Origin: CAIYZT01 sp947461435
Lineage (GTDB): Bacteria; Pseudomonadota; Alphaproteobacteria; Rhodobacterales; Rhodobacteraceae
Reading direction: 5' to 3'
Assembly: GCA_965284435.1 (NCBI GenBank)
Contig: OZ260083.1
Span: forward strand, 2,666,001 to 2,730,000
Length of the DNA stretch: 64,000 bases
Shown here: one piece after another, positions 16,471-25,407 of the stretch
Position numbering within the stretch: the first letter of the stretch is position 1
Layout of the letters: every line of letters starts with the position of its first letter
Notes under the pieces: model-generated
Told to the model about the DNA's origin: nothing
Databases searched by the model: none
What the model saw: only the letters and a program-made list of their open reading frames with translations
Position numbers and translations under genes: made by a program

Positions 16471-17211
16471 ATGCGCAAACTGGCCGCCGGGAACTGGAAA
16501 ATGAATGGCTCTGCCGCCGCCTTGGCAGAGGTTGGCGCCCTGATCGCGGCCCATCCCGCCCCAGCCTGCGAGATGCTGCTGTGCCCCCCCGCCACCTTGA
16601 TCGCGCAAATGGCCGCGGCCGCCCGATCCTCGGCACTGCAGGTCGGCGGCCAAGATTGCCATCCCAAGGCCTCAGGCGCCCATACCGGGGATGTGTCGGC
16701 CGCCATGCTGAAAGACGCCGGCGCTTCCCATGTGATCCTTGGCCATTCGGAACGCCGGGCCGATCACGGCGAAACGGATGCCCTTGTGCAGACCAAGGCC
16801 GAAGCGGCTTTGGCCGCCGGTCTGATCGCCATCGTCTGTCTGGGCGAGACCGAGGCAGAACGCGATGCGGGCCAGACCCTCGACGTCATCGGCCGCCAAT
16901 TGGCCGGATCCGTGCCGCAGGCCGCCACGGCACAAACCCTTGTGATTGCCTATGAACCCGTCTGGGCCATCGGCACCGGCCGCACCCCCACCCTCGATCA
17001 GATCGCCGAGGTTCACGCCTTCCTGCGCGCCCGCCTGACCCTACGTTTTGGGGCCAGCGCCGCCCAGATGCGCCTGCTTTACGGCGGCTCGGTCAAACCG
17101 TCCAACGCGGCCGAAATTTTCGCCGTTCCGCATGTCGATGGGGCCTTGGTCGGCGGGGCCAGCCTGAAATCTGCCGATTTTGGCGCGATTGTTGCGGCCC
17201 TGTCCGCCTGA
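16471..17211 (+). CDS. tpiA: Triosephosphate isomerase
   Basis: 246 residues. N-terminal GNWKMNG carries the substrate-binding Asn and Lys; VILGHSERR holds the electrophilic His; AYEPVWAIGTG contains the catalytic Glu with flexible loop 6; and LYGGSVKPSNA binds phosphate. Interconverts dihydroxyacetone phosphate and glyceraldehyde 3-phosphate in glycolysis/gluconeogenesis. AGGAGG stands before the ATG. It appears to be a single-gene unit between the Fe-S carrier and an EamA transporter. Confidence 0.97.
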   Translation: MRKLAAGNWKMNGSAAALAEVGALIAAHPAPACEMLLCPPATLIAQMAAAARSSALQVGGQDCHPKASGAHTGDVSAAMLKDAGASHVILGHSERRADHGETDALVQTKAEAALAAGLIAIVCLGETEAERDAGQTLDVIGRQLAGSVPQAATAQTLVIAYEPVWAIGTGRTPTLDQIAEVHAFLRARLTLRFGASAAQMRLLYGGSVKPSNAAEIFAVPHVDGALVGGASLKSADFGAIVAALSA

Positions 17212-17270
17212 CGACACGGCAGGGTCGCGAACATGCCAGCCCCGTTCGCGCCCGCGTGTCACCAAACCGC

Positions 17271-18194
17271 ATGAGCACATCTTCCGCCCCCCCCGTCACC
17301 ACCCTGTTAACCGCCAATCTGATCTGCATGCTGTCAATGCTGATCTGGGCGGCCGGCCTGCCTGCGGCCGACCTGCTGATCCCGCTTTTGCCGCTGGATC
17401 AGTTGAATGCGCTGCGCATGGCGCTGTCGGCGGTCTTCCTTTTGGGCCTGTGGGCTGTGGTCGAAGGCTGGCGGCCTCTGATGCAGGTCAATTGGGCCAA
17501 GGGCTTGATGGTGGGCAGTCTGATCGGGCTTGGGGCATGGTTCCTGATCATGGGTCAGGCGCGCGGCGGGGCCGTGACCGCCGCCGTGATCTCGGCCACC
17601 CTGCCCGTTGTCGGCATCGCGCTTGAAGTGGTGCTTGATGGCCGCAAACTGACGCTGGCCTTGGTTCTGGGTCTGGTTCTGTCGTTGATCGGCGGGTTCA
17701 TGGCGCTTGATCTGAAAGGCGGCGGGCTGTCGCTGGGCCTGGGCGCGCTGCTGTGCTTTGGCTCTGTGCTCAGCTTTGCCCTCGGCTCACGGCTGACCGT
17801 CACCGCCTTTCCCCGGCAATCCGCGCTGGGCCGCACCGCCGTCACCCTGACGGGGGCCGCCATAGCGGCGCTTTTGGCGGCCTTGGTCACGGGCGCCTTG
17901 GGCGGCCCGGCCCCCACCTTCGCCACTTGGGGGCTAAAAGAGGTTGGGGCGATCTTGCTGTTTTCTGTCGGCGCTTTGGGCATATCGCAATATATGTTCA
18001 TCATCTCGGTTGAACGTCTGGGTATCGGCCTGTCCGCGATCCACATCAATGCCGCCCCTTTCTATGTGATGCTGATCCTGTTCGGTCTGGGCGGCGCTTG
18101 GGATTGGTCGCAAGCGGCCGCCGCAACCTTGGTCGGGGCCGGGGTCCTGATCGCGCAGGGTCTGGTGCCCCTGCCCTTCGGGCAGCGCGCATGA
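17271..18194 (+). CDS. EamA/DMT-family transporter
   Basis: 307 residues with ten predicted hydrophobic helices arranged as two EamA repeats; the loops carry short charged segments as in drug/metabolite exporters. The frame can start five codons earlier at a GTG (17256), but the ATG at 17271 is preferred. Its stop overlaps the ATG of the cytochrome P450 gene (ATGA at 18191-18194), a coupling suggesting the transporter and the oxygenase handle the same small molecule. Substrate unknown. Confidence 0.85.
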   Translation: MSTSSAPPVTTLLTANLICMLSMLIWAAGLPAADLLIPLLPLDQLNALRMALSAVFLLGLWAVVEGWRPLMQVNWAKGLMVGSLIGLGAWFLIMGQARGGAVTAAVISATLPVVGIALEVVLDGRKLTLALVLGLVLSLIGGFMALDLKGGGLSLGLGALLCFGSVLSFALGSRLTVTAFPRQSALGRTAVTLTGAAIAALLAALVTGALGGPAPTFATWGLKEVGAILLFSVGALGISQYMFIISVERLGIGLSAIHINAAPFYVMLILFGLGGAWDWSQAAAATLVGAGVLIAQGLVPLPFGQRA

Positions 18195-19378
18195 TCACAC
18201 TGTCCCAATCGCCCACCGAACCGGGTTTCGTGCAAAACCCTTACCCCTTTTACGAAAAGGCCCGCGCCACCGGTCCGTTCTTTCGCTGGTCCGATTATGA
18301 CATGGTCTGCACCGGCAATTGGGCCGCAACCTCGGCGATCTTTCGCGATCGCCGCTTTGGGCGCGAAGCGCCGCCCGAACGCGCGCCCGATATTCCAGAT
18401 CATCTGCGCCCGTTTTACGCCGTCGAATCCCATTCGATGCTGGAACTGGAACCGCCCCGCCACACCCGCCTGCGCGGCCTTGTGCTGCGGGCCTTCACCT
18501 CGCGCCGCATCGCCGCCCTTGGCCCTGAAATCGCAGCCCTGTCCCACCAGCTGATCGACGCCTTCCCACCGGGCGACTTTGATCTGCTGCAGCACTTTGG
18601 CCAAAAGCTGCCGGTCATCATCATCGCCCGCCTTCTGGGTGTGCCCGAACAGATGTCAGAGGATCTGCTGCGCTGGTCCAATGCCATGGTGGGCATGTAT
18701 ATGGCGGGCCGCACCCGCGCGCGCGAAGACGCCGCGATTGCCGCCACCACGGCCTTTGTCGATTTCATGCGCCAATATGTCGATCAACGCCGCGCCAAGC
18801 CCGCCGATGATCTGATCACCTCCTTGATCGAGGCGGAAGAGGCGGGCGAACGGCTGACCACGGACGAGCTGATCACGACTTGCATCTTGCTGCTCAACGC
18901 CGGGCACGAGGCGACAGTGCACACCATCGGCAATGGCGTGAAATCATTGCTGGAAACCGCCACGCCTGCCGCCGCTTTGGCCCCCGGCGCGGTCGAGGCG
19001 TCTGTCGAAGAAATCCTGCGTTTTGATCCGGCCCTGCACATGTTCACCCGCTGGGTTTATGAACCTGCCGAGGTGATGGGCCACACCTTCCAACGCGGCG
19101 ATCAGGTGGCGCTGCTTCTGGCCGCCGCCAACCGCGATCCCGCGCAATGGGAAGATCCCGGCCGATTTGATCCTGCCCGGCCGATCAGGCCTCATGCCAG
19201 CTTTGGCGCAGGCCTGCATTTCTGCGTGGGCGCGCCTTTGGCCCGGCTGGAACTGCAAATCGCGCTGCCCATCCTGTTCCAGCGCCTTCCCGGCCTCGCC
19301 TTGGCCGCGCCGCCGCAGTACAAGGATGTCTATCATTTCCACGGGCTTGACCGTTTGATGCTGCGCCGCACGGCATAG
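18191..19378 (+). CDS. Cytochrome P450
   Basis: 395 residues, the size of soluble bacterial class I P450s, with no membrane anchor. The I-helix oxygen-activation motif is NAGHEATVHT (236-245), the ExxR pair is E274/R277, RFDPAR stands at about 325-330, and the heme-thiolate loop FGAGLHFCVGAPLAR has C345. It performs a monooxygenase reaction that needs a ferredoxin and reductase; neither is encoded nearby. The start at 18191 overlaps the EamA stop; the longer frame from 18098 runs inside the transporter gene. Substrate cannot be predicted. Confidence 0.95.
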   Translation: MITLSQSPTEPGFVQNPYPFYEKARATGPFFRWSDYDMVCTGNWAATSAIFRDRRFGREAPPERAPDIPDHLRPFYAVESHSMLELEPPRHTRLRGLVLRAFTSRRIAALGPEIAALSHQLIDAFPPGDFDLLQHFGQKLPVIIIARLLGVPEQMSEDLLRWSNAMVGMYMAGRTRAREDAAIAATTAFVDFMRQYVDQRRAKPADDLITSLIEAEEAGERLTTDELITTCILLLNAGHEATVHTIGNGVKSLLETATPAAALAPGAVEASVEEILRFDPALHMFTRWVYEPAEVMGHTFQRGDQVALLLAAANRDPAQWEDPGRFDPARPIRPHASFGAGLHFCVGAPLARLELQIALPILFQRLPGLALAAPPQYKDVYHFHGLDRLMLRRTA

Positions 19379-19399
19379 AACGGCGCACTGCCCCGCAGA

Positions 19400-21022
19400 T
19401 CAGTCGCCCTGCATCACCGCCGTGATGGGCGCAAGCTGCACCGTCGATCCCCGCCCTTCGACCATCCATTCAAGAATGGCCGCGACAGTATCTGGCCTTG
19501 TCTGCCCGATCACAACCACTTGCCCCTCTTGTGCGGCCTTGAAGGCGGCCCTGTCCAGATAGCGGCGGATGATGGGTGTTTTCTCGCCCTCGGCATCCAT
19601 TTCGCGGAAGATCGTGGCATGGGCCAAGCCCTCGCGCTGCGCCACCTGATCGGCCGCGCCCAGCCCCCGATCATAAGTCACAATCCCGCGGCCCTGCGCC
19701 TTCAGGATCGGAATGGCCTGCGTGGCCAAAAGCCGGTTTTCCTGCAATCCGCCGGCCGCCGCATCCAGATAGGCCACCGTTTCGGGCAATTCCTGCCCCA
19801 GCGCCTGAAAGCTTTGCTCCAGATCGGCGGCGGTCGCCCCCTCGGGAAGACCCGAGGCCAAAATCATCACCTCTTGCCCGGCTGCGCGATAGGCCCGCAC
19901 CGCCTCGGCCGCATCCGGGGCTGCGGGATCAATCACGAAGGTCACGGCAAAGGGCAGCTTTGCCAGATCCGCCCGTGCCATGCCCGCCGCCCCGATATCG
20001 GCCAGCAGGATGGCAAATTTCGGCTTGCCCGCCTCGGCCGTAAAATCGCGCGCATAGGCCTTGATCGGCAGACCGGCCTGCGGATCCAGCACCAGAACCT
20101 CGCCCTCGGCAGCCGTATCGGCGTCGGGGGCCGCATCGCCAATCCGGGGCAACCGGTCGGTCACAACGCCGTCCACCTCTTTTGACAGGCCCGGCGTCGG
20201 CGCAAGTTTTTCGCTCCCGCGCGGCTTGACCGTCAACGGTTGCGGTTTTTCGGCAGGAGTCGGGCCCGCTTCGGGCGCAGCCGGAACACTGGGCTTGGCG
20301 GGCACTTGGGGAAGGCTTTGGCCCGAACCACTTTCTTGACCGGGCATGGCGGTTTTTTGCTCGCTCCCGGGGGCCTGCGTCTCGGCGGGCGGATCCAGCA
20401 AGGTGTCTTGCTTGGGGGCCGGCATCGTGCCCGTATCCGGCGTCGGGGCCGGATCGGCGGACGGGGCAGCAGGCGCGGCTGGTTCTGTCTTGGGCGCGGC
20501 CGGGGCCTTGTCGCCCTTGGGGGCTGCGGCCCGGGCTTCGGCTTCGGGTGTCAGGGTCAGCCCGCCTTGCGCCGCAGGCTTCACCTCGGGTCCCTTCGCC
20601 AGCTTCAGCGGCGCCGCCGCCTCTGCGCCCTCGGCGGCCGCAGCCGCATCATCGCCCGCGGCAGGCACAGGTGGCGCCGCCGCAGCCGGATCTTTTGCCT
20701 CAGGATCCGCCGCTGCGGCCTCTTTCAGCGTCACCGTGCCCACGGCCGGATCTGCCGGTGCGGCCAACGCCGGTTCGGCCTTGGGGTCTGTCACACCGGT
20801 CTTTTGGGTCACACTGGGCTTGCCAAGGGTCACTGTCGCCACCGCCGGGTCCGCCGCCGCCACAACCGCCGCATCGGCCGGCGCCGCGCCGGGGTCCTGC
20901 GCCTGCACATCCGCCACGACCGGCAAATCCACCGAGGGGGGCGCGACCAGCGAAATCACCGCCAAACCGGCGCCGCTGACGATCAATCCCCACACAAGCC
21001 CTACCAAGAATCCTCGGCTCAC
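19400..21022 (-). CDS. DUF610 / divergent polysaccharide deacetylase family protein with long disordered linker
   Basis: About 540 residues from the GTG at 21022 (an ATG at 21079 would add 19). One N-terminal transmembrane anchor (FLVGLVWGLIVSGAG) is followed by roughly 300 residues dominated by Ala, Pro, Glu, Lys and Asp, with repeated phrases such as DPAVATVTL and DPAVGTVTL. The C-terminal about 210 residues hold the DUF610 fold (FAILLADIGAAGMARADLAKLPFAVTFVIDP), related to carbohydrate esterases. Probably periplasmic and envelope-linked; the usual NodB metal His/Asp set is not evident, so catalysis is doubtful. The GTG is preferred because GGGGGTGG precedes it and the anchor then begins at once. 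Confidence 0.78.
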   Translation of the reverse strand: MSRGFLVGLVWGLIVSGAGLAVISLVAPPSVDLPVVADVQAQDPGAAPADAAVVAAADPAVATVTLGKPSVTQKTGVTDPKAEPALAAPADPAVGTVTLKEAAAADPEAKDPAAAAPPVPAAGDDAAAAAEGAEAAAPLKLAKGPEVKPAAQGGLTLTPEAEARAAAPKGDKAPAAPKTEPAAPAAPSADPAPTPDTGTMPAPKQDTLLDPPAETQAPGSEQKTAMPGQESGSGQSLPQVPAKPSVPAAPEAGPTPAEKPQPLTVKPRGSEKLAPTPGLSKEVDGVVTDRLPRIGDAAPDADTAAEGEVLVLDPQAGLPIKAYARDFTAEAGKPKFAILLADIGAAGMARADLAKLPFAVTFVIDPAAPDAAEAVRAYRAAGQEVMILASGLPEGATAADLEQSFQALGQELPETVAYLDAAAGGLQENRLLATQAIPILKAQGRGIVTYDRGLGAADQVAQREGLAHATIFREMDAEGEKTPIIRRYLDRAAFKAAQEGQVVVIGQTRPDTVAAILEWMVEGRGSTVQLAPITAVMQGD

Positions 21023-21131
21023 CCCGCCACCCCCGATATTCCGTCTATCTGCTTGACGCTTGCGCGCCCTTCTGACCATCTATAGCCCGGCCCGTCGCGG
21101 TCTTCATCCCTAAACATACGCGGAACGCAAC

Positions 21132-21719
21132 ATGCTGCTTCTGATCGACAACTATGACAGCTTTACCTATAATCTCGTCCACTATCTGGGCGAACTGGGC
21201 GCAGATGTTCGGGTTGTGCGCAATGATGCGATGTCTGTGCAAGAGGCGATTGGCCTGCGTCCCGAACTCATCGTGCTTTCCCCCGGCCCCTGTGACCCTG
21301 CCGCCGCAGGCATTTGCCTGCCACTGACCCTCGCCGCCGCCGCCGCCGACATCCCCCTGCTGGGGGTCTGCCTTGGCCATCAGACCATTGGGCAGGCCTT
21401 TGGGGGCGATGTGGTGCGCTGCCACGAGATTGTGCACGGCAAGATGGGCCGCATGCACCATGCCGGACAAGGCATGTTTCGCGGCCTGCCCTCGCCCTTT
21501 TTGGCAACCCGGTATCACTCCCTCGTGGTTCAGCGCGAGACACTTCCGCCCTGCCTTGAAGTGACCTCTTGGCTTGAAGATGGCACGATCATGGGCCTGC
21601 GCCACCGCGAAAAGCGGATCGAAGGCGTGCAGTTCCATCCGGAAAGCATCGCCTCGGAACATGGCCACCAACTGTTGCAAAACTTCCTAGACTCCGCCCG
21701 CGAAAGGGTTCCCGCATGA
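21132..21719 (+). CDS. trpG: Anthranilate synthase glutamine amidotransferase subunit
   Basis: 195 residues, class I glutamine amidotransferase. The nucleophile is C80 in GVCLGHQTIGQAFGG and the His/Glu partners are in QFHPESIAS. It supplies ammonia to TrpE for anthranilate. Its stop overlaps the trpD start by 4 bases (ATGA), so it is the trp form rather than pabA. trpE is not next to it in this window: the gene upstream is the oppositely oriented DUF610 gene, so trpG heads this operon. Confidence 0.95.
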   Translation: MLLLIDNYDSFTYNLVHYLGELGADVRVVRNDAMSVQEAIGLRPELIVLSPGPCDPAAAGICLPLTLAAAAADIPLLGVCLGHQTIGQAFGGDVVRCHEIVHGKMGRMHHAGQGMFRGLPSPFLATRYHSLVVQRETLPPCLEVTSWLEDGTIMGLRHREKRIEGVQFHPESIASEHGHQLLQNFLDSARERVPA

Positions 21720-22738
21720 CCACCTCCGCAGATGGCCTGAAACCGCTGATCGCGATCGCCGCCACCCGGGCCCTGACGCGCAGCGAAGCGCAAAGCGCCT
21801 TTGAAATCCTGTTCGAAGGGGCAGCGACCCCGGCGCAGGTTGGCGGCTTTCTGATGGCGCTGCGCACGCGCGGCGAAACGGTGGATGAATATGCTGCGGC
21901 CGCCTTTGTGATGCGGGCAAAATGCCACGCGGTCAGCGCCCCTGACGGCGCCATGGATATCGTGGGCACCGGCGGCGATGGCAAGGGCACGCTGAACATC
22001 TCGACCGCAACCGCCTTTGTCGTGGCTGGGGCCGGGGTCTGCGTGGCAAAACACGGCAACCGCAACCTGTCGTCCAAATCCGGGTCAGCCGACGCGCTGA
22101 CCGAACTTGGCCTGAACATCATGGTCGGCCCCGAGGTGGTGGAACGCTGCATTCAAGAGGCCGGGATCGGCTTCATGATGGCCCCGATGCACCACCCCGC
22201 CATGCGCCATGTCGGCCCGATCCGGGCCGAACTGGGCACCCGAACCATCTTCAACATCCTGGGCCCCTTGACCAATCCCGCAGGGGTGACGCGCCAATTG
22301 ACGGGGGCCTTCAGCCCGGCCCTGATCCGCCCCATGGCCGAAACCCTGCGCGCCCTCGGCTCGCACCGGGCATGGCTGGTTCACGGCTCGGATGGCACCG
22401 ATGAATTGTCCATCGCTGGCCCCTCGTCGGTGGCGGCCCTTGAACAGGGCGAGATTTCCGAGTTTGAGGTGCATCCCGAAGATGCGGGCCTGCCCGTTCA
22501 TCCGTTTTCCGCCATTCTGGGCGGCACCCCGGCCGAAAATGGCGCCGCCTTTCGCCGCTTGATGGCGGCCGAAACGGGCGCTTACCGCGACGCGGTTCTT
22601 CTGAACGCGGCGGCCGCCCTTTTGGTCGCAGGCAAGGCGGCAACCCTGCCCGAAGGCGTGGAAATGGCCCGTGTATCCATCGATTCCGGCGCGGCCAAGG
22701 CCAAACTTGCCGCCCTTGTGCAACTGACCAACGCCTAA
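21716..22738 (+). CDS. trpD: Anthranilate phosphoribosyltransferase
   Basis: 340 residues of normal length. The PRPP-binding GTGGDGKGTLNIST begins at residue 84, KHGNRNLSSKSGSADALTELG follows, and FNILGPLTNPA is the third family block. Joins anthranilate to PRPP in tryptophan synthesis. Overlaps trpG by 4 bases; 142 bases separate it from trpC, longer than other gaps in the operon. Confidence 0.97.
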   Translation: MTTSADGLKPLIAIAATRALTRSEAQSAFEILFEGAATPAQVGGFLMALRTRGETVDEYAAAAFVMRAKCHAVSAPDGAMDIVGTGGDGKGTLNISTATAFVVAGAGVCVAKHGNRNLSSKSGSADALTELGLNIMVGPEVVERCIQEAGIGFMMAPMHHPAMRHVGPIRAELGTRTIFNILGPLTNPAGVTRQLTGAFSPALIRPMAETLRALGSHRAWLVHGSDGTDELSIAGPSSVAALEQGEISEFEVHPEDAGLPVHPFSAILGGTPAENGAAFRRLMAAETGAYRDAVLLNAAAALLVAGKAATLPEGVEMARVSIDSGAAKAKLAALVQLTNA

Positions 22739-22880
22739 GGCGGCGGCATTGGGCCTTGTTCGGCCCGCCGCTGTGCCATCTTGGACCCACCGCAAAGACC
22801 CGTCCGCGAACCGCTTTATCCCGGCCGCCCCGCCCGATCTTCCCCTTTTCTTTCCTCCCACAGGCCGTTACCCTTCCCGA

Positions 22881-23681
22881 ATGAGCACGATCCTCGACCG
22901 CATCAAAACCTATAAACTGGCCGAGGTGGCCGCCCGGAAGGCCGCCCGCCCCTTGGCCGAGGTTGAAACCGCCGCCCGGCAGGCCTCGGCGCCGCGCGGC
23001 TTTGCCCAAGCCCTCACGCGCGCTGCCGCCACCGGCTATGGCCTGATCGCCGAGATCAAAAAGGCCAGCCCCTCCAAGGGTCTGATCCGCGCCGATTTCG
23101 ATCCGCCCGCGCTGGCCCGCGCCTATCAGGCCGGCGGGGCCACTTGCCTGTCCGTGCTGACCGACACGCCCTCGTTTCAAGGCGCTGATGCCTTTTTGCT
23201 GGCCGCCCGCGCCGCCACCACCCTGCCCGCGATCCGCAAGGATTTTCTGTATGACACCTATCAGGTGGCCGAATCCCGCGCGCTTGGGGCCGATGCGATC
23301 TTGATCATCATGGCCACCCTGTCCGACGCGCAGGCCGCCGAACTGGAACAGGCCGCCCACAGCTTTGGGATGGATGCCCTGATTGAAGTGCATGACGAGG
23401 CCGAACTGGACCGTGCCCTGCGCCTGACCTCGCCCTTGATCGGCGTGAACAACCGCAACCTTCACACCTTTGATCTGACGCTCGATACCACCCGCCGCTT
23501 GTCCCGGCTGATCCCCGCAGACCGCCACCTTGTCTGCGAATCCGGGCTCTACACGCCCGCCGATCTGGCCGACATGGCCGCCCATGGCGCGCGCCGCTTT
23601 CTGATCGGCGAAAGTCTGATGCGCCAACCCGATGTGGCCCATGCCACCGCAACCCTTCTGGCCAATCCGGTTCCCGCATGA
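22881..23681 (+). CDS. trpC: Indole-3-glycerol phosphate synthase
   Basis: 266 residues. EIKKASPSKG (58-67) has the catalytic Lys and phosphate-site residues, RKDFLYDTYQV and GVNNRNLHTF follow, and CESGLYTPAD is near the end. Closes the indole ring in tryptophan synthesis. The frame is open from 22749, but the ATG at 22881 opens with STILDRI, as in the family. Its stop overlaps moaC by 4 bases, tying trp genes to molybdenum-cofactor genes, an arrangement I recall from Rhodobacterales. Confidence 0.96.
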   Translation: MSTILDRIKTYKLAEVAARKAARPLAEVETAARQASAPRGFAQALTRAAATGYGLIAEIKKASPSKGLIRADFDPPALARAYQAGGATCLSVLTDTPSFQGADAFLLAARAATTLPAIRKDFLYDTYQVAESRALGADAILIIMATLSDAQAAELEQAAHSFGMDALIEVHDEAELDRALRLTSPLIGVNNRNLHTFDLTLDTTRRLSRLIPADRHLVCESGLYTPADLADMAAHGARRFLIGESLMRQPDVAHATATLLANPVPA

Positions 23682-24169
23682 CCACCGACGCGCCCCGCCT
23701 GACCCATTTCGACGAAACGGGCGCCGCGCATATGGTGGATGTGTCCGGCAAAACCGCCACAGCGCGCACCGCCGTGGCCGAGGGTCTGGTGAAAATGTCC
23801 GCTGAAACGCTGGATCTTGTCCTGCAAGGCACGGCCAAGAAGGGCGACGTTCTGGGCGTGGCCCGCTTGGCCGGAATCATGGGGGCTAAAAAAACCGCAG
23901 ACCTGATCCCGCTTTGCCACCCCCTTGCCCTGTCCAAGGTCGCGCTGGATCTAATCCCCGACCGCGCCCTGCCGGGCCTGCGCGTGACTGCAACGGTCAA
24001 GACCAGCGGTCAAACCGGCGTCGAGATGGAGGCGCTGACCGCCGTCTCTGTCGCCTGCCTGACAATCTACGACATGCTCAAGGCCGCGGAAAAGGGGATG
24101 GAGATTTCGCAAATTCGCCTTGTCCTGAAAGAGGGCGGCAAATCGGGCCGCTATGAGGCGTCCAGATGA
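23678..24169 (+). CDS. moaC: Cyclic pyranopterin monophosphate synthase
   Basis: 163 residues. Family marks are MVDVSGKTATARTAVAEG near the start, LIPLCHPLALSKV, and VEMEALTAVSVACLTIYDM. With MoaA it converts GTP-derived 3',8-cH2GTP to cyclic pyranopterin monophosphate, the first committed steps of molybdenum cofactor synthesis. Overlaps trpC upstream and moeA downstream by 4 bases each, so the three are translationally coupled. Confidence 0.97.
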   Translation: MTTDAPRLTHFDETGAAHMVDVSGKTATARTAVAEGLVKMSAETLDLVLQGTAKKGDVLGVARLAGIMGAKKTADLIPLCHPLALSKVALDLIPDRALPGLRVTATVKTSGQTGVEMEALTAVSVACLTIYDMLKAAEKGMEISQIRLVLKEGGKSGRYEASR

Positions 24170-25341
24170 TCAGCGTGGACGAGGCGCAGACGAAGGTTCT
24201 GTCGCTGTGCCGTCCCCTCCCTGCGCAAACCCTGCCCCTGCGTCTGGCGCTTGGCCGGCGCCTTGCGATGCCCCTCGCCGCGCGCATGACACAGCCCCCC
24301 TTTGATGCCAGTGCGATGGATGGCTACGCCCTTCCCGTCGCCCCCCTTGCCGGGGCCCGGTTTGATGTTGTGGGCGAGGCGGCGGCAGGGCGCGGCCACC
24401 CCGGCGCGCTGTTGCCAAACACCGCAATCCGCATCTTCACCGGGGCCCCTGTGCCCCAAGGCACCTCGCATGTCGTGATCCAAGAGGATGTGACGCGCAC
24501 AGCCAACCAGATCACGATTGGCCCCGCCCCCGATCCGGCCCGCAACATCCGGCCGCGCGGGCAGGATTTCACCGGAGGTCAGGTCTTTGCGCCCAAACGT
24601 CTGGGCCCGGCCGATCTGGGCCTTCTGGCCGCGATGAACATCGCCGAGGTGCCGGTCCACCGCCGCCCGGTCATCGCGCTTTTGTCCACCGGAGACGAAC
24701 TTGTTCCCCCCGGAACCGTTCCCGGTCCCGATCAGATCATTGGCTCCTCCGCCTATGCCTTGGCGGCGCTCGCCGAAACCGCAGGCGGCACCCTGCGCCT
24801 TTTGCCCATTGCCCGCGATGATCTGGCCCATGTCAGCGCCGCGCTGGATCTGGCGCAAGACGCCGATCTGATCGTCACGCTTGGCGGCGCATCGGTGGGC
24901 GATCATGATCTGATCGGCCGTCACGCGGCCGATCTTGGCCTGACGCTCGACTTTTGGAAAATCGCCCTGCGCCCGGGCAAACCCATGATGGCCGGGCGGC
25001 GCGGCCCTGTTCCGGTGCTGGGTCTGCCCGGCAATCCTGTTTCGGCCTATGTCTGCGCCGTGCTGTTCTTGTTGCCCATGATCCGTGCCATGCAAGGCGA
25101 TCCCGCCCCCTTGCCGCCCGTGCAAACCGCGCAGCTTGCCGCCGATCTGCCGGCCAATGGCCCCCGGCGGCACTATCTGCGCGCCAGCCTTTCGCCCGAA
25201 ACCGGCCGCATCCTGCCCGCCGCCTCGCAGGATTCCGCGTTGACATCGGTGCTCGCGCAGGCGAACGCGCTGCTGGTCCACCCTGAATTCAGCGGCCCCT
25301 GCCGCGCGGGCGATACCGTGGCATTCTTGCCCCTGCCCTAA
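24166..25341 (+). CDS. moeA: Molybdopterin molybdenumtransferase
   Basis: 391 residues, close to MoeA length. Visible blocks: PPFDASAMDGYA near residue 45-56, RIFTGAPVPQGTSHVVIQED, the MPT-binding LSTGDELVPPG and LGGASVGDHDL, and RPGKPMMAGRR with GLPGNPVSAYVCA near the C-terminus. Inserts molybdenum into adenylylated molybdopterin. Last gene of the trpG-trpD-trpC-moaC-moeA run. The window also holds modE-modA-modB for molybdate import. Confidence 0.96.
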   Translation: MISVDEAQTKVLSLCRPLPAQTLPLRLALGRRLAMPLAARMTQPPFDASAMDGYALPVAPLAGARFDVVGEAAAGRGHPGALLPNTAIRIFTGAPVPQGTSHVVIQEDVTRTANQITIGPAPDPARNIRPRGQDFTGGQVFAPKRLGPADLGLLAAMNIAEVPVHRRPVIALLSTGDELVPPGTVPGPDQIIGSSAYALAALAETAGGTLRLLPIARDDLAHVSAALDLAQDADLIVTLGGASVGDHDLIGRHAADLGLTLDFWKIALRPGKPMMAGRRGPVPVLGLPGNPVSAYVCAVLFLLPMIRAMQGDPAPLPPVQTAQLAADLPANGPRRHYLRASLSPETGRILPAASQDSALTSVLAQANALLVHPEFSGPCRAGDTVAFLPLP

Positions 25342-25348
25342 GAAACAC

Positions 25349-25377
25349 TTGACACAAACGGGGAACAGGGGCAGAAC
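25349..25377 (+). promoter_or_regulatory. lexA promoter with SOS box
   Basis: TTGACA at 25349-25354 is a good -35 hexamer. Within the spacer and -10 zone lies GAAC-N7-GAAC (25363-25377), which on the minus strand is GTTC-N7-GTTC, the LexA-binding SOS box of alphaproteobacteria. It ends 30 bases before the lexA ATG, so LexA should repress its own gene until DNA damage triggers self-cleavage. Confidence 0.88.
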
Positions 25378-25407
25378 ATTGCGTTAACACCCACTCGGAG
25401 ACCGGGC

